Assembly (NCBI GenBank): GCA_943788505.1
Contig: CALSQR010000001.1
Location: 1,240,001-1,304,000, forward strand
From: an uncultured bacterium
GTDB lineage: Bacteria > Bacteroidota > Rhodothermia > Rhodothermales > UBA10348
Direction of reading: 5' to 3'
Length of the DNA stretch: 64,000 nucleotides
Shown here: one piece after another, positions 54,776-63,542 of the stretch
How positions within the stretch are numbered: position 1 is the first letter of the stretch
How the letters are laid out: each line of letters starts with the position of its first letter
Notes under the pieces: generated by a model
The model's input: only the letters and a program-made list of their open reading frames with translations
Told to the model about the DNA's origin: nothing
The model's database searches: none
Program-made: the position numbers and the translations under genes

Positions 54776-57531
54776 ACGTGCACCGGGCTCGCTTCGGTGT
54801 TATCCGCTTCGTTCTGCGAACGGTAGGTCCGCGCTATAGCGCCCGCCGTTTCGTCTGCCTTAAAGCGCTCGTAGCGCATCCGGTGCTGGTCCGATCGTTC
54901 CGTATTTCCGGCTGCTTCGTGAACTAGCATCAGGTTATAATGCGCCGTCAGGTCCTCCCCGTCAATACGCAAAACCTGTTCGAACGCTTCGATAGCAGCG
55001 TCCATATTTTCAGAGAGGTAGAGGCTTCTACCCAGGTCATTGAGCACCACCCTGTCCCTTGGATGCGACGTTAATACAGTATTGAACTCATCAATAGCCG
55101 CCGGATACTCGCCCATCAATTTGAAAACCAAGCCTCGGAAATATGCGGTTTTGTAATAACCTGGTAGTCTTGACTCCGCCTCCGCGAGTGCTTGTTGAGC
55201 TGACTCAAGCGCGCCTTGCAGGATGTCGACCCGAGCGGCATTGATCCATCCATCCGCATAGCCCGGAGCAATCACCGTCACGTTCTCAAAAGCAACACGT
55301 GCTGTCGAAAGGTCTCCTTCCCGAATGAGGGCGATTCCATAGTCGTTCCACCGCATATGGTTGCCATTGGGGAGCGATTCCAAAGCGCCTCCAGAGACAG
55401 CTAAAGACACAGAATCGGTAGCCATCCGCGCTATCGGGAGCACAGGAAGGGTATCAATTGATGAAGACACCCCATCTGAAACGCCTTCATAGGTCCATTT
55501 TCTGGTATCCGACCCAAAATGCATTGTTTCCGGGTCGAATGGCTCTTCAAACTCTCCGCCGAATGCAAACCGAGTGTATTCTTCCGTGAACTTGCGATAA
55601 TTCAGCCGTGCGCTGACGTGCAGCGAACCGTCGAATCCATCTGGCACTTGTACTAGATAATGAGCAACATCCGCCCCTCCGGGAGGAATTAGGTTGACAT
55701 AGACCGCTCCCCGAGCAGCGAATGCGTTTCGCTTGTCGATTCGCTGCCCTGCTGCATCGACCAAGACATTTCGATAGAAATGGGCGGTTGAATCGACCAC
55801 GCCATTCGTCATTCCACCACTTTGCAGCAGCGTATTTCCCTCATCGTCAGCGACGTGTACTTCTAGCCAAGCCTCTTGAGCGTCGGTTGTACCGGTTGGG
55901 AAAAAGTGACCCACGTTCCTCGAGCGCACAACCACATCGAGACGGTAGGTTTGTCCTGGCTCAAGCACCTTTACATCGCTTTCCAACGGCCCGGTCATCG
56001 CCTGCGCCTTAGAGGTCCACCCCGTCATCCGATCCATTCCCCTCTCTTCTCCCACAGCAAACGACGTAGATGTCCGAAGCGGATCTGCCGAAGGATCAGG
56101 CTGCTCTGCCGTTTCATTCGACCCGCCCATGGACACCAGCCCGAAAATGTCCACCGTCAGGTGCCCTTGCTCCAGAAAGGCCACTGTCTGACTCAACTGA
56201 AGTGAATCATTGTTGGCAACGGGAAGGGCTGTGTTTGCCGCAATGAATCGGTGGTTCTTTATCGTTCCGTGATCCGCCCCAGGATCGGTCGAGGGTGTCG
56301 CGGTCATGTGGCAGTCTGTGCACAACTGCGGTTCTAGTGGCTGGTAGAACGAACGCGCTCCTTCGCCCGAAATACCACTCGCCTGCCAATTGTCGTAGGT
56401 ATTGAACCCTCTGAGCCAGCGATAGTCATTTACCGCTGCATCCAGATGCACCTTGTGGCAAGATGAGCAAAAAGCAGCCTGGTCTTCTAGCATGAACGGC
56501 TTAAGGAAGACCTCACGATGCGGTGCAGGATCAACCAACAGCATGCGATCATGGATGAATTGTACAACCGGATTTTCGTGCGTCGCTATAGCATGCAAAG
56601 CAGGCACTTCCATGTCGTACGCGGCATTTCCGGCCGTATTCCGCACGCGTTTTATGGCATGACAAGCGAGACACGTAACTCCAGCATGAGCCTCTGGCGT
56701 ATCGATGAAGTCTTCCACTGGCTGATCCATGGCGCCCGAAAACAGCAGGGCCGGGTCGTGGCACCCGGCGCACCACTGCGCCCCTTGCGTGCCAGATACC
56801 TCCTGCATGTATTCAATGGACTTGCGATACCACTGATTATTGAAGGACGAAAACCGGTGCGCTGAAGACTCCCATTGAGTGAGTGCATCCGCGTGACATC
56901 CGCTTCGACCACACGTCTGTGATTCCAGGAAAAAATCAGCTGGAATCAAATCACCCGACACACTCGCAACGGATGAGGGAAAGAAAGGGCCCTCTTCGCC
57001 ACCCATGGCCGCGTCGGCTAAAGACATGGGGCCCAGAATCTCGTTCTCGATGGGCGAGTAGCCGCGATCCACACGGTTCCAAACAGCTAGTAGTACGAAT
57101 AGCGTGAATACGACTCGAGCCGGCCGAAGCCAACCACGAACGGCTCGCTCATTGAGGTCCGATTGACCTACTCCCGAACCACGAACCACTCCCCAACCAC
57201 GAACCACGATGAACACAGTCGCCACGATCGCCGATGGAATATGAAGCCAAAGAATCCATTCGAACGGATCGACCACCCCTACAATCAGAATACCCAGCCC
57301 AGAAATAGCCGCTATCACATAACTAAGGGCTATTGCGAAGCGAGTCACTGTTAGTGGCTGCTTCGCAATTTGCCAAGCATCGAAAAGCCATATTCCAGCC
57401 AACACCACTCCCGCTCCAGCGTGAAGCAAAATCTGCGAAACGTAAAGTACCGAATGGGACGATCTGCCCCACAAGATGCCCGCGCTTATCAACGCCAGTA
57501 AGAAAGAAGCATTACGCCAATCAAATTTCAT
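54766..57531 (-). CDS. Membrane-anchored multiheme cytochrome c with TPR tail
   Basis: A 921-residue protein. Residues 1-160 hold about five membrane helices. The periplasmic part has five heme sites: CGRSGCH (a CX4CH form, about residue 212), then CAGCH, CLACH, CSSCH and CTDCH up to about residue 410. A beta-rich region follows (VVRSRNVGHFFPTGTTDAQEAWLEVHV, residues 510-560), and residues about 730-890 form TPR repeats (GWINAARVDILQGALESAQQALAEAE; RVVLNDLGRSLYLSENMDAAIEAFEQVL). It resembles cytochrome c554/NapC-linked multiheme proteins in motif use, but the TPR fusion is distinctive. It starts 20 bases after the GH16 gene on the same strand. Electron donor and acceptor are unknown. Confidence 0.85.
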   Translation of the reverse strand: MKFDWRNASFLLALISAGILWGRSSHSVLYVSQILLHAGAGVVLAGIWLFDAWQIAKQPLTVTRFAIALSYVIAAISGLGILIVGVVDPFEWILWLHIPSAIVATVFIVVRGWGVVRGSGVGQSDLNERAVRGWLRPARVVFTLFVLLAVWNRVDRGYSPIENEILGPMSLADAAMGGEEGPFFPSSVASVSGDLIPADFFLESQTCGRSGCHADALTQWESSAHRFSSFNNQWYRKSIEYMQEVSGTQGAQWCAGCHDPALLFSGAMDQPVEDFIDTPEAHAGVTCLACHAIKRVRNTAGNAAYDMEVPALHAIATHENPVVQFIHDRMLLVDPAPHREVFLKPFMLEDQAAFCSSCHKVHLDAAVNDYRWLRGFNTYDNWQASGISGEGARSFYQPLEPQLCTDCHMTATPSTDPGADHGTIKNHRFIAANTALPVANNDSLQLSQTVAFLEQGHLTVDIFGLVSMGGSNETAEQPDPSADPLRTSTSFAVGEERGMDRMTGWTSKAQAMTGPLESDVKVLEPGQTYRLDVVVRSRNVGHFFPTGTTDAQEAWLEVHVADDEGNTLLQSGGMTNGVVDSTAHFYRNVLVDAAGQRIDKRNAFAARGAVYVNLIPPGGADVAHYLVQVPDGFDGSLHVSARLNYRKFTEEYTRFAFGGEFEEPFDPETMHFGSDTRKWTYEGVSDGVSSSIDTLPVLPIARMATDSVSLAVSGGALESLPNGNHMRWNDYGIALIREGDLSTARVAFENVTVIAPGYADGWINAARVDILQGALESAQQALAEAESRLPGYYKTAYFRGLVFKLMGEYPAAIDEFNTVLTSHPRDRVVLNDLGRSLYLSENMDAAIEAFEQVLRIDGEDLTAHYNLMLVHEAAGNTERSDQHRMRYERFKADETAGAIARTYRSQNEADNTEASPVHVHR
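57177..57207. repeat. Two 13-base direct repeats with an 18-base period inside the cytochrome gene
   Basis: AACCACGAACCAC occurs at 57177-57189 and again at 57195-57207. On the coding strand they give Val-Val-Arg-Gly twice (VVRGWGVVRGSG), in a cytoplasmic or periplasmic loop after a membrane helix. It looks like a small in-frame duplication. Confidence 0.85.
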
Positions 57532-57551
57532 GTAGTCAGCGCTCGGTAAAA

Positions 57552-58406
57552 TCAGTTGGAAATGGCTTCGTACACGCGGACGTAGTCCACTTCCATTCGC
57601 TGCGGAAACACCGTGCTCGCGTCAGGAGATCCAGGCCAGTTTCCGCCAACGGCAACATTTAAGATCATAAAAAACTCCTTGTCAAATGGAGCTGGATAGG
57701 CCGCATTTGCTGAATTCCATTCCGTTTTTCTGGAGTACAAAAAATCATCGATGTACCATCGAATCTCACCTTCTTTCCACTCAATAGCGTACGTATGGAA
57801 TTCAGAGCTCAGAGATCCAGACGAGAGCTGATGCGAAGAACCTGAAGATTGATTGTTCGGGTAACTCCCTCCGAAGTGCAGCGTCCCGTGCAATAGATCG
57901 GGCTTGCTGCCGATAATTTCCATGATGTCGATCTCTCCACTAGCCGCCCATCCGCCGTATTCAGATGCCGTCGGCATCATCCAAATTGCTGGCCAGATAC
58001 CCTGTCCTTTGGGGAGACGAGCCCTAATTTCAAATCGTCCGTACTTCCAGTCCCCCCGCCCACGTGTCGTCATTCTAGCGGACGTATAGTCTCGGGTGCC
58101 TTCCACATCCATAAATCGCTCCCGGTGCGCTTCAATCACTAGATTCCCGTTTTCAACGAAGGAGTTTTTCTTTCGCTGAGTATAGTACTGCAATTCATTG
58201 TTGCCTCCGCCACTGGCGTTAACTTCGTGATTCCATTTGGCAGCGTCGATGGATGAACCATTAAATTCATCGTTCCAAACCAGGGCCCAACCAGGGGGCG
58301 CCTCAATGGCCGTTTCCTCTTCCCCGGAGTCGGGAGAGGAGTCACAACTAATGAGTGCCAAGGCTAGCAGCAACAAATAACCTCGTAATGACAACGCGTT
58401 GAACAT
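57552..58406 (-). CDS. GH16 endo-beta-1,3-glucanase (laminarinase-like) lipoprotein
   Basis: A 284-residue protein with a lipobox LALISC (Cys21), an acidic linker, and a GH16 beta-jelly-roll. The catalytic motif GEIDIMEIIG places the nucleophile and acid at Glu158 and Glu163 with Asp160 between them; the longer ExDxxE form is typical of laminarinases. The blocks WNDEFNGSSIDAAKWNHEV, LPKGQGIWPAIWMMP and WYIDDFLYSRK complete the family signature. It would cut beta-1,3-glucans at the cell surface or in the periplasm, feeding the GH3/symporter locus at 42-49 kb. It is followed 20 bases later by the multiheme cytochrome gene. Confidence 0.95.
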   Translation of the reverse strand: MFNALSLRGYLLLLALALISCDSSPDSGEEETAIEAPPGWALVWNDEFNGSSIDAAKWNHEVNASGGGNNELQYYTQRKKNSFVENGNLVIEAHRERFMDVEGTRDYTSARMTTRGRGDWKYGRFEIRARLPKGQGIWPAIWMMPTASEYGGWAASGEIDIMEIIGSKPDLLHGTLHFGGSYPNNQSSGSSHQLSSGSLSSEFHTYAIEWKEGEIRWYIDDFLYSRKTEWNSANAAYPAPFDKEFFMILNVAVGGNWPGSPDASTVFPQRMEVDYVRVYEAISN

Positions 58407-58548
58407 GTAATCGCGGACCGACTAATGGGATAAATTACCGAGCCTTGATAGGCAGGCACGACACTCAGTTTCATGATTCTCTACGACTCCAGTTCCCTTC
58501 AAGCGTATTAAGGAGTAAATCCCGCTTCCAGACTGGAGGGTTAGAGGT

Positions 58549-60210
58549 CTATTCCACTACCACAAATGGCTTGCTTGAGATACCCGACTGAAGCCGCGTA
58601 ACAAGAAAATAGACTCCCGGTGGAAGACTAGACGTATCCAGTATTCCTGAGGCATCGCGACCCTCTTGTTGGACGCTAGAGGTAATGTCTTTGACGAGAC
58701 GACCCTGAACATCAAACAGTTCGACTCGCCGCGACTCCTCCTGGAGTCCCTTAATCCAAAATTGTGTACGCCCGCGAGCAGGATTAGGGAAAATCTCAAC
58801 TCGAGCCACTTCTAACCTTTGCGGTTGCTCTACTTCGACAGATGACACAAATCTGAGCTCCAATAGCCGCGCACCTCCGCCAAATTCAAGTACATACAGC
58901 TTATCGCCGATGAGCGAGGCATCGATAGGGTTAATAAAATGTGTGGCTATGCGAGTAACCTGCATACTCGGTGGATCCGTCGACAACGAAATTTCAAGGT
59001 GGAGAAGGTCCTCTCCCTCTCCCTCAAATGGACCGAGTAATGGAGATTCTGAACCCGTCCAACTTAGCATGAGGGCATCTCCCGTATACGGCTCCGGAAG
59101 CACTCCCTCATTATCAAAGACGAGACCAAGCGGGGAACGATGAGAAGTGAACGATGTGATGGTTGTCCCTTGCTCACTTGCATCCAAAATGAGGCCAGTT
59201 GAGGGATCTCTGTATAGGTCCGCATCTGGACCCACATTTACGATGGGATCGATGAAGTTGGTGCCAGCCGGGGCAGCAGGAAATCGCGTGTCATTGACGA
59301 AATGGCCGTCGATCACCGCTCCAGCATTTGGGTTGAGAAGCAGATCGGTCGATGGGTCATAATCTGGGAATTGCTGGGGCGTATCTGTACCCCCGATCCG
59401 CCAAGGGAAGCCATAGTGGCCTCCTTCAACCAGTACATTTAGCTCTTCTGAATCATCCCGATCTCCCGAATTTTCTGCCCCGTAGAGAATACCATTCGCA
59501 TCAAATGCCATGGAGAAAGTATTCCGCGTCCCATCGGCAAACAGATATCCGTTGTCCGCTAGGAATTGCTCATCGTTCAACAAGACCAGATCGGTTGCTG
59601 AGGCGGGAATCTTGACTATTGCTGATGTGATCGGCATTTCCCGAGCAAAAGGAAACTGACCATTGTTGCTTTGTACTTCGCCATGATCTGTCCTCGAACC
59701 ACTATTCACGAACAAGAATTGCTCGTCCGGAGATAAGACAATCTCATTGAAGTTGTGGTCGTAGTTCGTTGCGCTGCGCCCAAACGCTTCGGTCGATGCG
59801 ACCACTTCCCACGTCCGGATTCCTGTGTCCATTACTCCACGCATCACCCTTGCTATGTTGCTACTCGGAACTGAATTAATGTCATTTCCAACGAGGTAAA
59901 TAGTCCCATCCGTTGCTACGGTCATTCCCATTGCCGGATATCCGAGACCATGATCAGCAACGGAATACAGTCGTGGCCCAGACTGATTGGAGCCGGTTGG
60001 ATCCACTTCATAGATATCGCCTCCAAGCGTCAGCATCAGCAATCGGTCGTTGGATGAATCATGTGCAATGCGAACAGCTCCTTTCGTATCCGTAGCTACG
60101 GTCCGAAATATCACGTCATTAAAAACCGTGATTGGCGTCTGCGCATCTACCGAGATGGAAAAAGAAGACAAAAAGAAAGCAAGGGCCAGGAATCTGAAGA
60201 GAGGCATCAA
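58549..60210 (-). CDS. T9SS-exported glucose/sorbosone dehydrogenase-like beta-propeller
   Basis: A 553-residue protein with a signal peptide (FFLSSFSISVDAQ, residues 11-23) and a six-bladed propeller of the glucose/sorbosone dehydrogenase family (AVRIAHDSSNDRLLMLTLGGDIYEV, FNEIVLSPDEQFLFVNSGSRTDHGE, NTFSMAFDANGILYGAENSGDRDDSEELNVLVEGGHYGFPWRIGG). Residues 475-553 form a T9SS sorting domain (VEIFPNPARGRTQFWI ... ELFDVQGRLVKDI ... PPGVYFLV). In enzymes of this fold PQQ-dependent sugar oxidation occurs; I cannot confirm the PQQ residues here. It is the second such protein in the window, after the lipoprotein at 21.4 kb. Confidence 0.85.
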   Translation of the reverse strand: MMPLFRFLALAFFLSSFSISVDAQTPITVFNDVIFRTVATDTKGAVRIAHDSSNDRLLMLTLGGDIYEVDPTGSNQSGPRLYSVADHGLGYPAMGMTVATDGTIYLVGNDINSVPSSNIARVMRGVMDTGIRTWEVVASTEAFGRSATNYDHNFNEIVLSPDEQFLFVNSGSRTDHGEVQSNNGQFPFAREMPITSAIVKIPASATDLVLLNDEQFLADNGYLFADGTRNTFSMAFDANGILYGAENSGDRDDSEELNVLVEGGHYGFPWRIGGTDTPQQFPDYDPSTDLLLNPNAGAVIDGHFVNDTRFPAAPAGTNFIDPIVNVGPDADLYRDPSTGLILDASEQGTTITSFTSHRSPLGLVFDNEGVLPEPYTGDALMLSWTGSESPLLGPFEGEGEDLLHLEISLSTDPPSMQVTRIATHFINPIDASLIGDKLYVLEFGGGARLLELRFVSSVEVEQPQRLEVARVEIFPNPARGRTQFWIKGLQEESRRVELFDVQGRLVKDITSSVQQEGRDASGILDTSSLPPGVYFLVTRLQSGISSKPFVVVE

Positions 60211-60421
60211 GTTTGGGGCTACTGAGTCATTGTAACGTACTGCTCAAAGGTAGGCCGAAAGGGAATCAATTTGGTATCGGGTTTACATAATTTGTTGAAT
60301 GAGCATGGAGGACGCCCCCAAATATGGTGTCCAGTTGTCCATTCCCTTCGTAATGAGTAAGATCCCATATCAGCAAAGGGACCAACTCAGAAACAATTCT
60401 AAACAGACCTAGACAAGCCTC

Positions 60422-61288
60422 ATGGGCCGATCACTCTTTATGCTTCTCTTGATGCTGGCTGTAGCATGTTCGCTGAAGGATTCTTTGGCTCAAGAAACGG
60501 GTTTTTTAGACCGTACCGTCCTGTTGGATGATAGCGAGCATGCTTATCAGGTCTACGTTCCTCGAAACTACTCCTCCAGGCAAGACTGGCCAGTCATCGT
60601 TTTCTTGCACGGAGCCGGCGAAAGAGGACTCGACGGCATGTCCTCCACGCACGTAGGACTTGGGCGGGCTATTCGTTTTTCACCCGAGAAGTGGCCAGCA
60701 ATAGTTGTTTTCCCTCAACTTCCGCCCGAAGAAAATTGGCATCCTGGTACTGAGCCCTTAGCAATGGATGCTCTGGATCAGACACTTGATGAGTTTGCTA
60801 CCGACAAAGATCGAGTATACTTGACCGGCCTTTCGATGGGCGGCTACGGATCTCTTTTTCTGGCGACCCGCCATCCCAATCGGTTTGCGGCCCTCGCACC
60901 GGTTTGTCCGTCAATCGGAGGATACTACGACTATCCGCTTTTGCTCGCGGCAGACTCGACCACTTTCTCAGAGTCTGCGGTGGCTATAGATACTACCAAT
61001 TCCACAGACTCCACTACCACTATAGATTGGGCTCTGGCCTCATCTGTCATAGCAGAAGCCATTTCCGGCCTGCCCGTATGGCTACACCATGGTGATAAGG
61101 ACCTCGTTTTTCCCGTCCATATTTCACGTGACTTGAACGAAGCGCTGCAAGCGCAAGGAGCAGAGGTTTATTATTCGGAATACCCAGAAACTGGACATAA
61201 TTCTTGGGATAATGCCTACACTTCCGATGATTTTATCACCTGGTTGTTCAATAAACGCCGGACCCTAAAGAGCTCTCCTGTTGAGTGA
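60422..61288 (+). CDS. Exported alpha/beta hydrolase (esterase, PHB-depolymerase-like)
   Basis: A 288-residue protein with a signal peptide (LLLMLAVACSLKDSLAQE; the cysteine lies in a weak lipobox). The hydrolase core reads YVPRNYSSRQDWPVIVFLHGAGERGLDG (oxyanion block), the nucleophile elbow GLSMGGYGS, then HHGDKDLVFPV with the likely acid and GHNSWDNAY with the catalytic histidine. Between the nucleophile and the acid there is a low-complexity segment rich in Ser, Thr and Asp (about residues 180-205) that is unusual. Relatives include feruloyl and acetyl-xylan esterases. Substrate unknown, though carbohydrate esters would fit the neighbourhood. Confidence 0.85.
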   Translation: MGRSLFMLLLMLAVACSLKDSLAQETGFLDRTVLLDDSEHAYQVYVPRNYSSRQDWPVIVFLHGAGERGLDGMSSTHVGLGRAIRFSPEKWPAIVVFPQLPPEENWHPGTEPLAMDALDQTLDEFATDKDRVYLTGLSMGGYGSLFLATRHPNRFAALAPVCPSIGGYYDYPLLLAADSTTFSESAVAIDTTNSTDSTTTIDWALASSVIAEAISGLPVWLHHGDKDLVFPVHISRDLNEALQAQGAEVYYSEYPETGHNSWDNAYTSDDFITWLFNKRRTLKSSPVE

Positions 61289-61306
61289 CCTCGCCTAACT
61301 AGTACG

Positions 61307-61669
61307 ATGCCCAGACACCTACCGAAACCATCTATCATTAACGCACCCGGGACACCTCCGAAGATCATTCGAGAGCATGTCGGACACGTAAATTCGGGAG
61401 ATGGGGCAATAAGTATCGCCAGAATGAGCAGCCCTGAAGGATGGTCTGAACCGGGGCAGAAGCCTGAATTCGATGAGTACACGCTAGTGCTTGAAGGAAC
61501 GCTTCGCGTAGAGCACGATTCCGGCGTACTTGATGTAGCAGCGGGTGAAGCGGTCCATTGCCGGGCAGGAGAATGGATCAGATACTCGTCACCGTTGGCC
61601 GGTGGTGCAGAATATGTAGCTATTTGCCTTCCCGCTTTTTCGCCTGATTCGGTTCATCGGGACCTCTAA
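61307..61669 (+). CDS. Cupin-domain protein
   Basis: A 120-residue single-domain cupin. The conserved second half reads EFDEYTLVLEGTLRVEHDSGVLDVAAGEAVHCRAGEWIRYSSP, which matches the cupin_2 or EutQ-like barrel, although the usual metal-binding His-x-His of motif 1 is not present, so metal binding is doubtful. It starts 19 bases after the hydrolase gene and is probably cotranscribed. No specific substrate can be named. Confidence 0.8.
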   Translation: MPRHLPKPSIINAPGTPPKIIREHVGHVNSGDGAISIARMSSPEGWSEPGQKPEFDEYTLVLEGTLRVEHDSGVLDVAAGEAVHCRAGEWIRYSSPLAGGAEYVAICLPAFSPDSVHRDL

Positions 61670-61685
61670 GCACGACCCTTACTGA

Positions 61686-61979
61686 TCATCGAAAAACAAT
61701 CTCTTTGATCATTTCGCCACCCAATTCAGTATTCAATCGTTGGCGCCATTCCTCGCGTCTGAGATGTAATTCCTGACGCCATGCTGCGTTTGAGACTCGA
61801 ACGTACAGTTTGTCTGATCTCACCCAACATTTCTCCACTTGCTGCTTCATCTGATCGCTGAGAATGCCCTCCCATGTCGCAACCACATGGCCTCTGGCCA
61901 GTGGTCCCTCGATGCCCATTGATCGGATGAGTTCACCAAGGATATCACCGATTGGTCTTGCTGTACGACTTCTTCTCAT
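61686..61979 (-). CDS. DUF721 family protein (DciA-like)
   Basis: The ATG at 61979 gives a 97-residue protein (MRRSRTARPIGDILGELIRSMGIEGPLARGHVVATWEGILSDQMKQQ ... VRVSNAAWRQELHLRREEWRQRLN). The pattern of a basic N-terminus, a W in the middle and the AWRQEL block is typical of DUF721; in other bacteria the member DciA loads the replicative helicase. The longer frame from 62090 adds a proline- and tryptophan-rich stretch without family support. It converges with the cupin gene and ends 17 bases from it. Confidence 0.8.
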   Translation of the reverse strand: MRRSRTARPIGDILGELIRSMGIEGPLARGHVVATWEGILSDQMKQQVEKCWVRSDKLYVRVSNAAWRQELHLRREEWRQRLNTELGGEMIKEIVFR

Positions 61980-62262
61980 AGGTGACAACTTAGGCAAGAA
62001 ACGCCATAAAATGGTCAGGGGGCGCCAGCGATTTGCAGTGAACTGCCCATTGCTAGCACCCCCATAACCACTCATCGGAAGACACACCATGCACTACGGT
62101 GCCTTCTGAGTCTGGTTACAGGATTGACTCTCTTTTTTTTACATAGTTGCGTCTTTTTTTCGTGCCACCTCCAAATCCCTTGTCACGGCCGTATTTCGCG
62201 GGGTACTTTGTCATGCATGGACAAGCTCATGCCCTTTTCAGCTGCATCCTCATCATTCACCG

Positions 62263-63390
62263 ATGGATAAACTACCTACACGCTTGGCCCGAGCAGGCAC
62301 TGAACCAGATCCTGAAACTGGTGCGGTATCGCCACCTATTCACTTGTCATCAACCTTCGCAAGGACTGTCGAAGGAGAACCAACGGGAGGATACGTGTAC
62401 TCCAGGCTGGATAATCCGACGCGACGCAGGCTGGAGGAAGCACTAGCTGATGCCGAGGGCGGCCGCCATGCGCGGGCATTCGCCTCGGGCATGGCGGCCG
62501 CGATGAGCCTTTTTCAAGCACTCGATCCCGGTGACCACATCATTCTTCCCCATGACATCTACTTCGGCGTCCGTGCGCTCGCTACCGGTCCATTCAAACG
62601 ATGGGGGTTGGATGTATCCCACATTGATATGTCGAATGCAGCTAGCCTCGAAGCGGCTTTTAAGCCAACAACACGCTTGGTTTGGATCGAATCTCCGTCG
62701 AATCCACTGCTCACCATCACGGATATCGCGGCAGTCAGCGAGCTAGCCCATCATCATGAAGCCCATGTCGTAGTTGATAACACTTGGCCGTCGCCAGCGC
62801 TCACTCGTCCCATTGAACACGGGGCAGATATCGTCCTTCACTCGGTGACGAAATACCTTGGAGGGCACTCGGACGTTCTTGGAGGAGCCCTAGTTTTCGC
62901 AAAAGAAGATGATCTTTTTAGTCGCGTTGTTGAGATTCAGCGAGAAGCAGGTGCCGTACTGGACCCTTTTTCAAGCTGGCTTACGCTGCGGGGGATGCGA
63001 TCGCTAATTCCACGCATCACCCATCAATGCAATAGCGCTCTGCAGTTGGCCACGTGGTTAGATAGCCACAAGGCAGTGGAGGCTGTGCATTATCCCGGGC
63101 TACCTTCTCACCCCAGCCATGACACTGCTCGGCGTCAGATGTCCGCTTTTGGAGGAATGCTGTCATTCCGGGTCCATGGAGGGAAAATGGCTGCACTAGA
63201 TCTCGTCAGAACCTCTCGTCTCTTTACGAATGCTACTAGCTTGGGCGGAACAGAAAGCTTGATGGAGCACCGTGCCTCAGCCGAAGGCGATGGCTCAACC
63301 ACTCCGGAAAACTTACTGCGCGTATCTGTGGGGCTGGAGTCGGTAGATGACCTTCAAGATGACCTTTCACAGGCGCTAGATCTCATCTAA
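62263..63390 (+). CDS. Trans-sulfuration PLP enzyme (cystathionine gamma-synthase/beta-lyase family)
   Basis: A 375-residue fold-type I PLP enzyme. The blocks VYSRLDNPTRRRLEEALADAEGG and FASGMAAAMSLFQ are followed by the PLP aspartate at 172 (VVVDNTWPSP) and the Schiff-base Lys197 in HSVTKYLGGHSDVLGG. The C-terminal LGGTESLMEHRAS motif is complete. These enzymes act in methionine and cysteine metabolism; cystathionine gamma-synthase, beta-lyase and gamma-lyase cannot be told apart reliably by eye. The ATG lies 172 bases from the divergent DUF721 gene. The upstream region contains two T-tracts (62132 and 62153) of no clear meaning. Confidence 0.93.
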   Translation: MDKLPTRLARAGTEPDPETGAVSPPIHLSSTFARTVEGEPTGGYVYSRLDNPTRRRLEEALADAEGGRHARAFASGMAAAMSLFQALDPGDHIILPHDIYFGVRALATGPFKRWGLDVSHIDMSNAASLEAAFKPTTRLVWIESPSNPLLTITDIAAVSELAHHHEAHVVVDNTWPSPALTRPIEHGADIVLHSVTKYLGGHSDVLGGALVFAKEDDLFSRVVEIQREAGAVLDPFSSWLTLRGMRSLIPRITHQCNSALQLATWLDSHKAVEAVHYPGLPSHPSHDTARRQMSAFGGMLSFRVHGGKMAALDLVRTSRLFTNATSLGGTESLMEHRASAEGDGSTTPENLLRVSVGLESVDDLQDDLSQALDLI

Positions 63391-63542
63391 TCGATAGCCG
63401 TTCGAAAACCATTAAACCTTGGTTTGTTTGACCCGAAGGGCTGTCGTACTTTTGGCGCCGAAATGCCTTTGAAAAGCCCTTTTTTGACTGTTATCGGGTC
63501 TTTTTCTGGCACCGTATTACGGATCACCATCTGGGAGCAGAA

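Noticed and set aside
62130-62162. Two T-tracts suggesting terminators
   Set aside because: No stem precedes either tract, and the gap lies between divergent genes where terminators are not expected.
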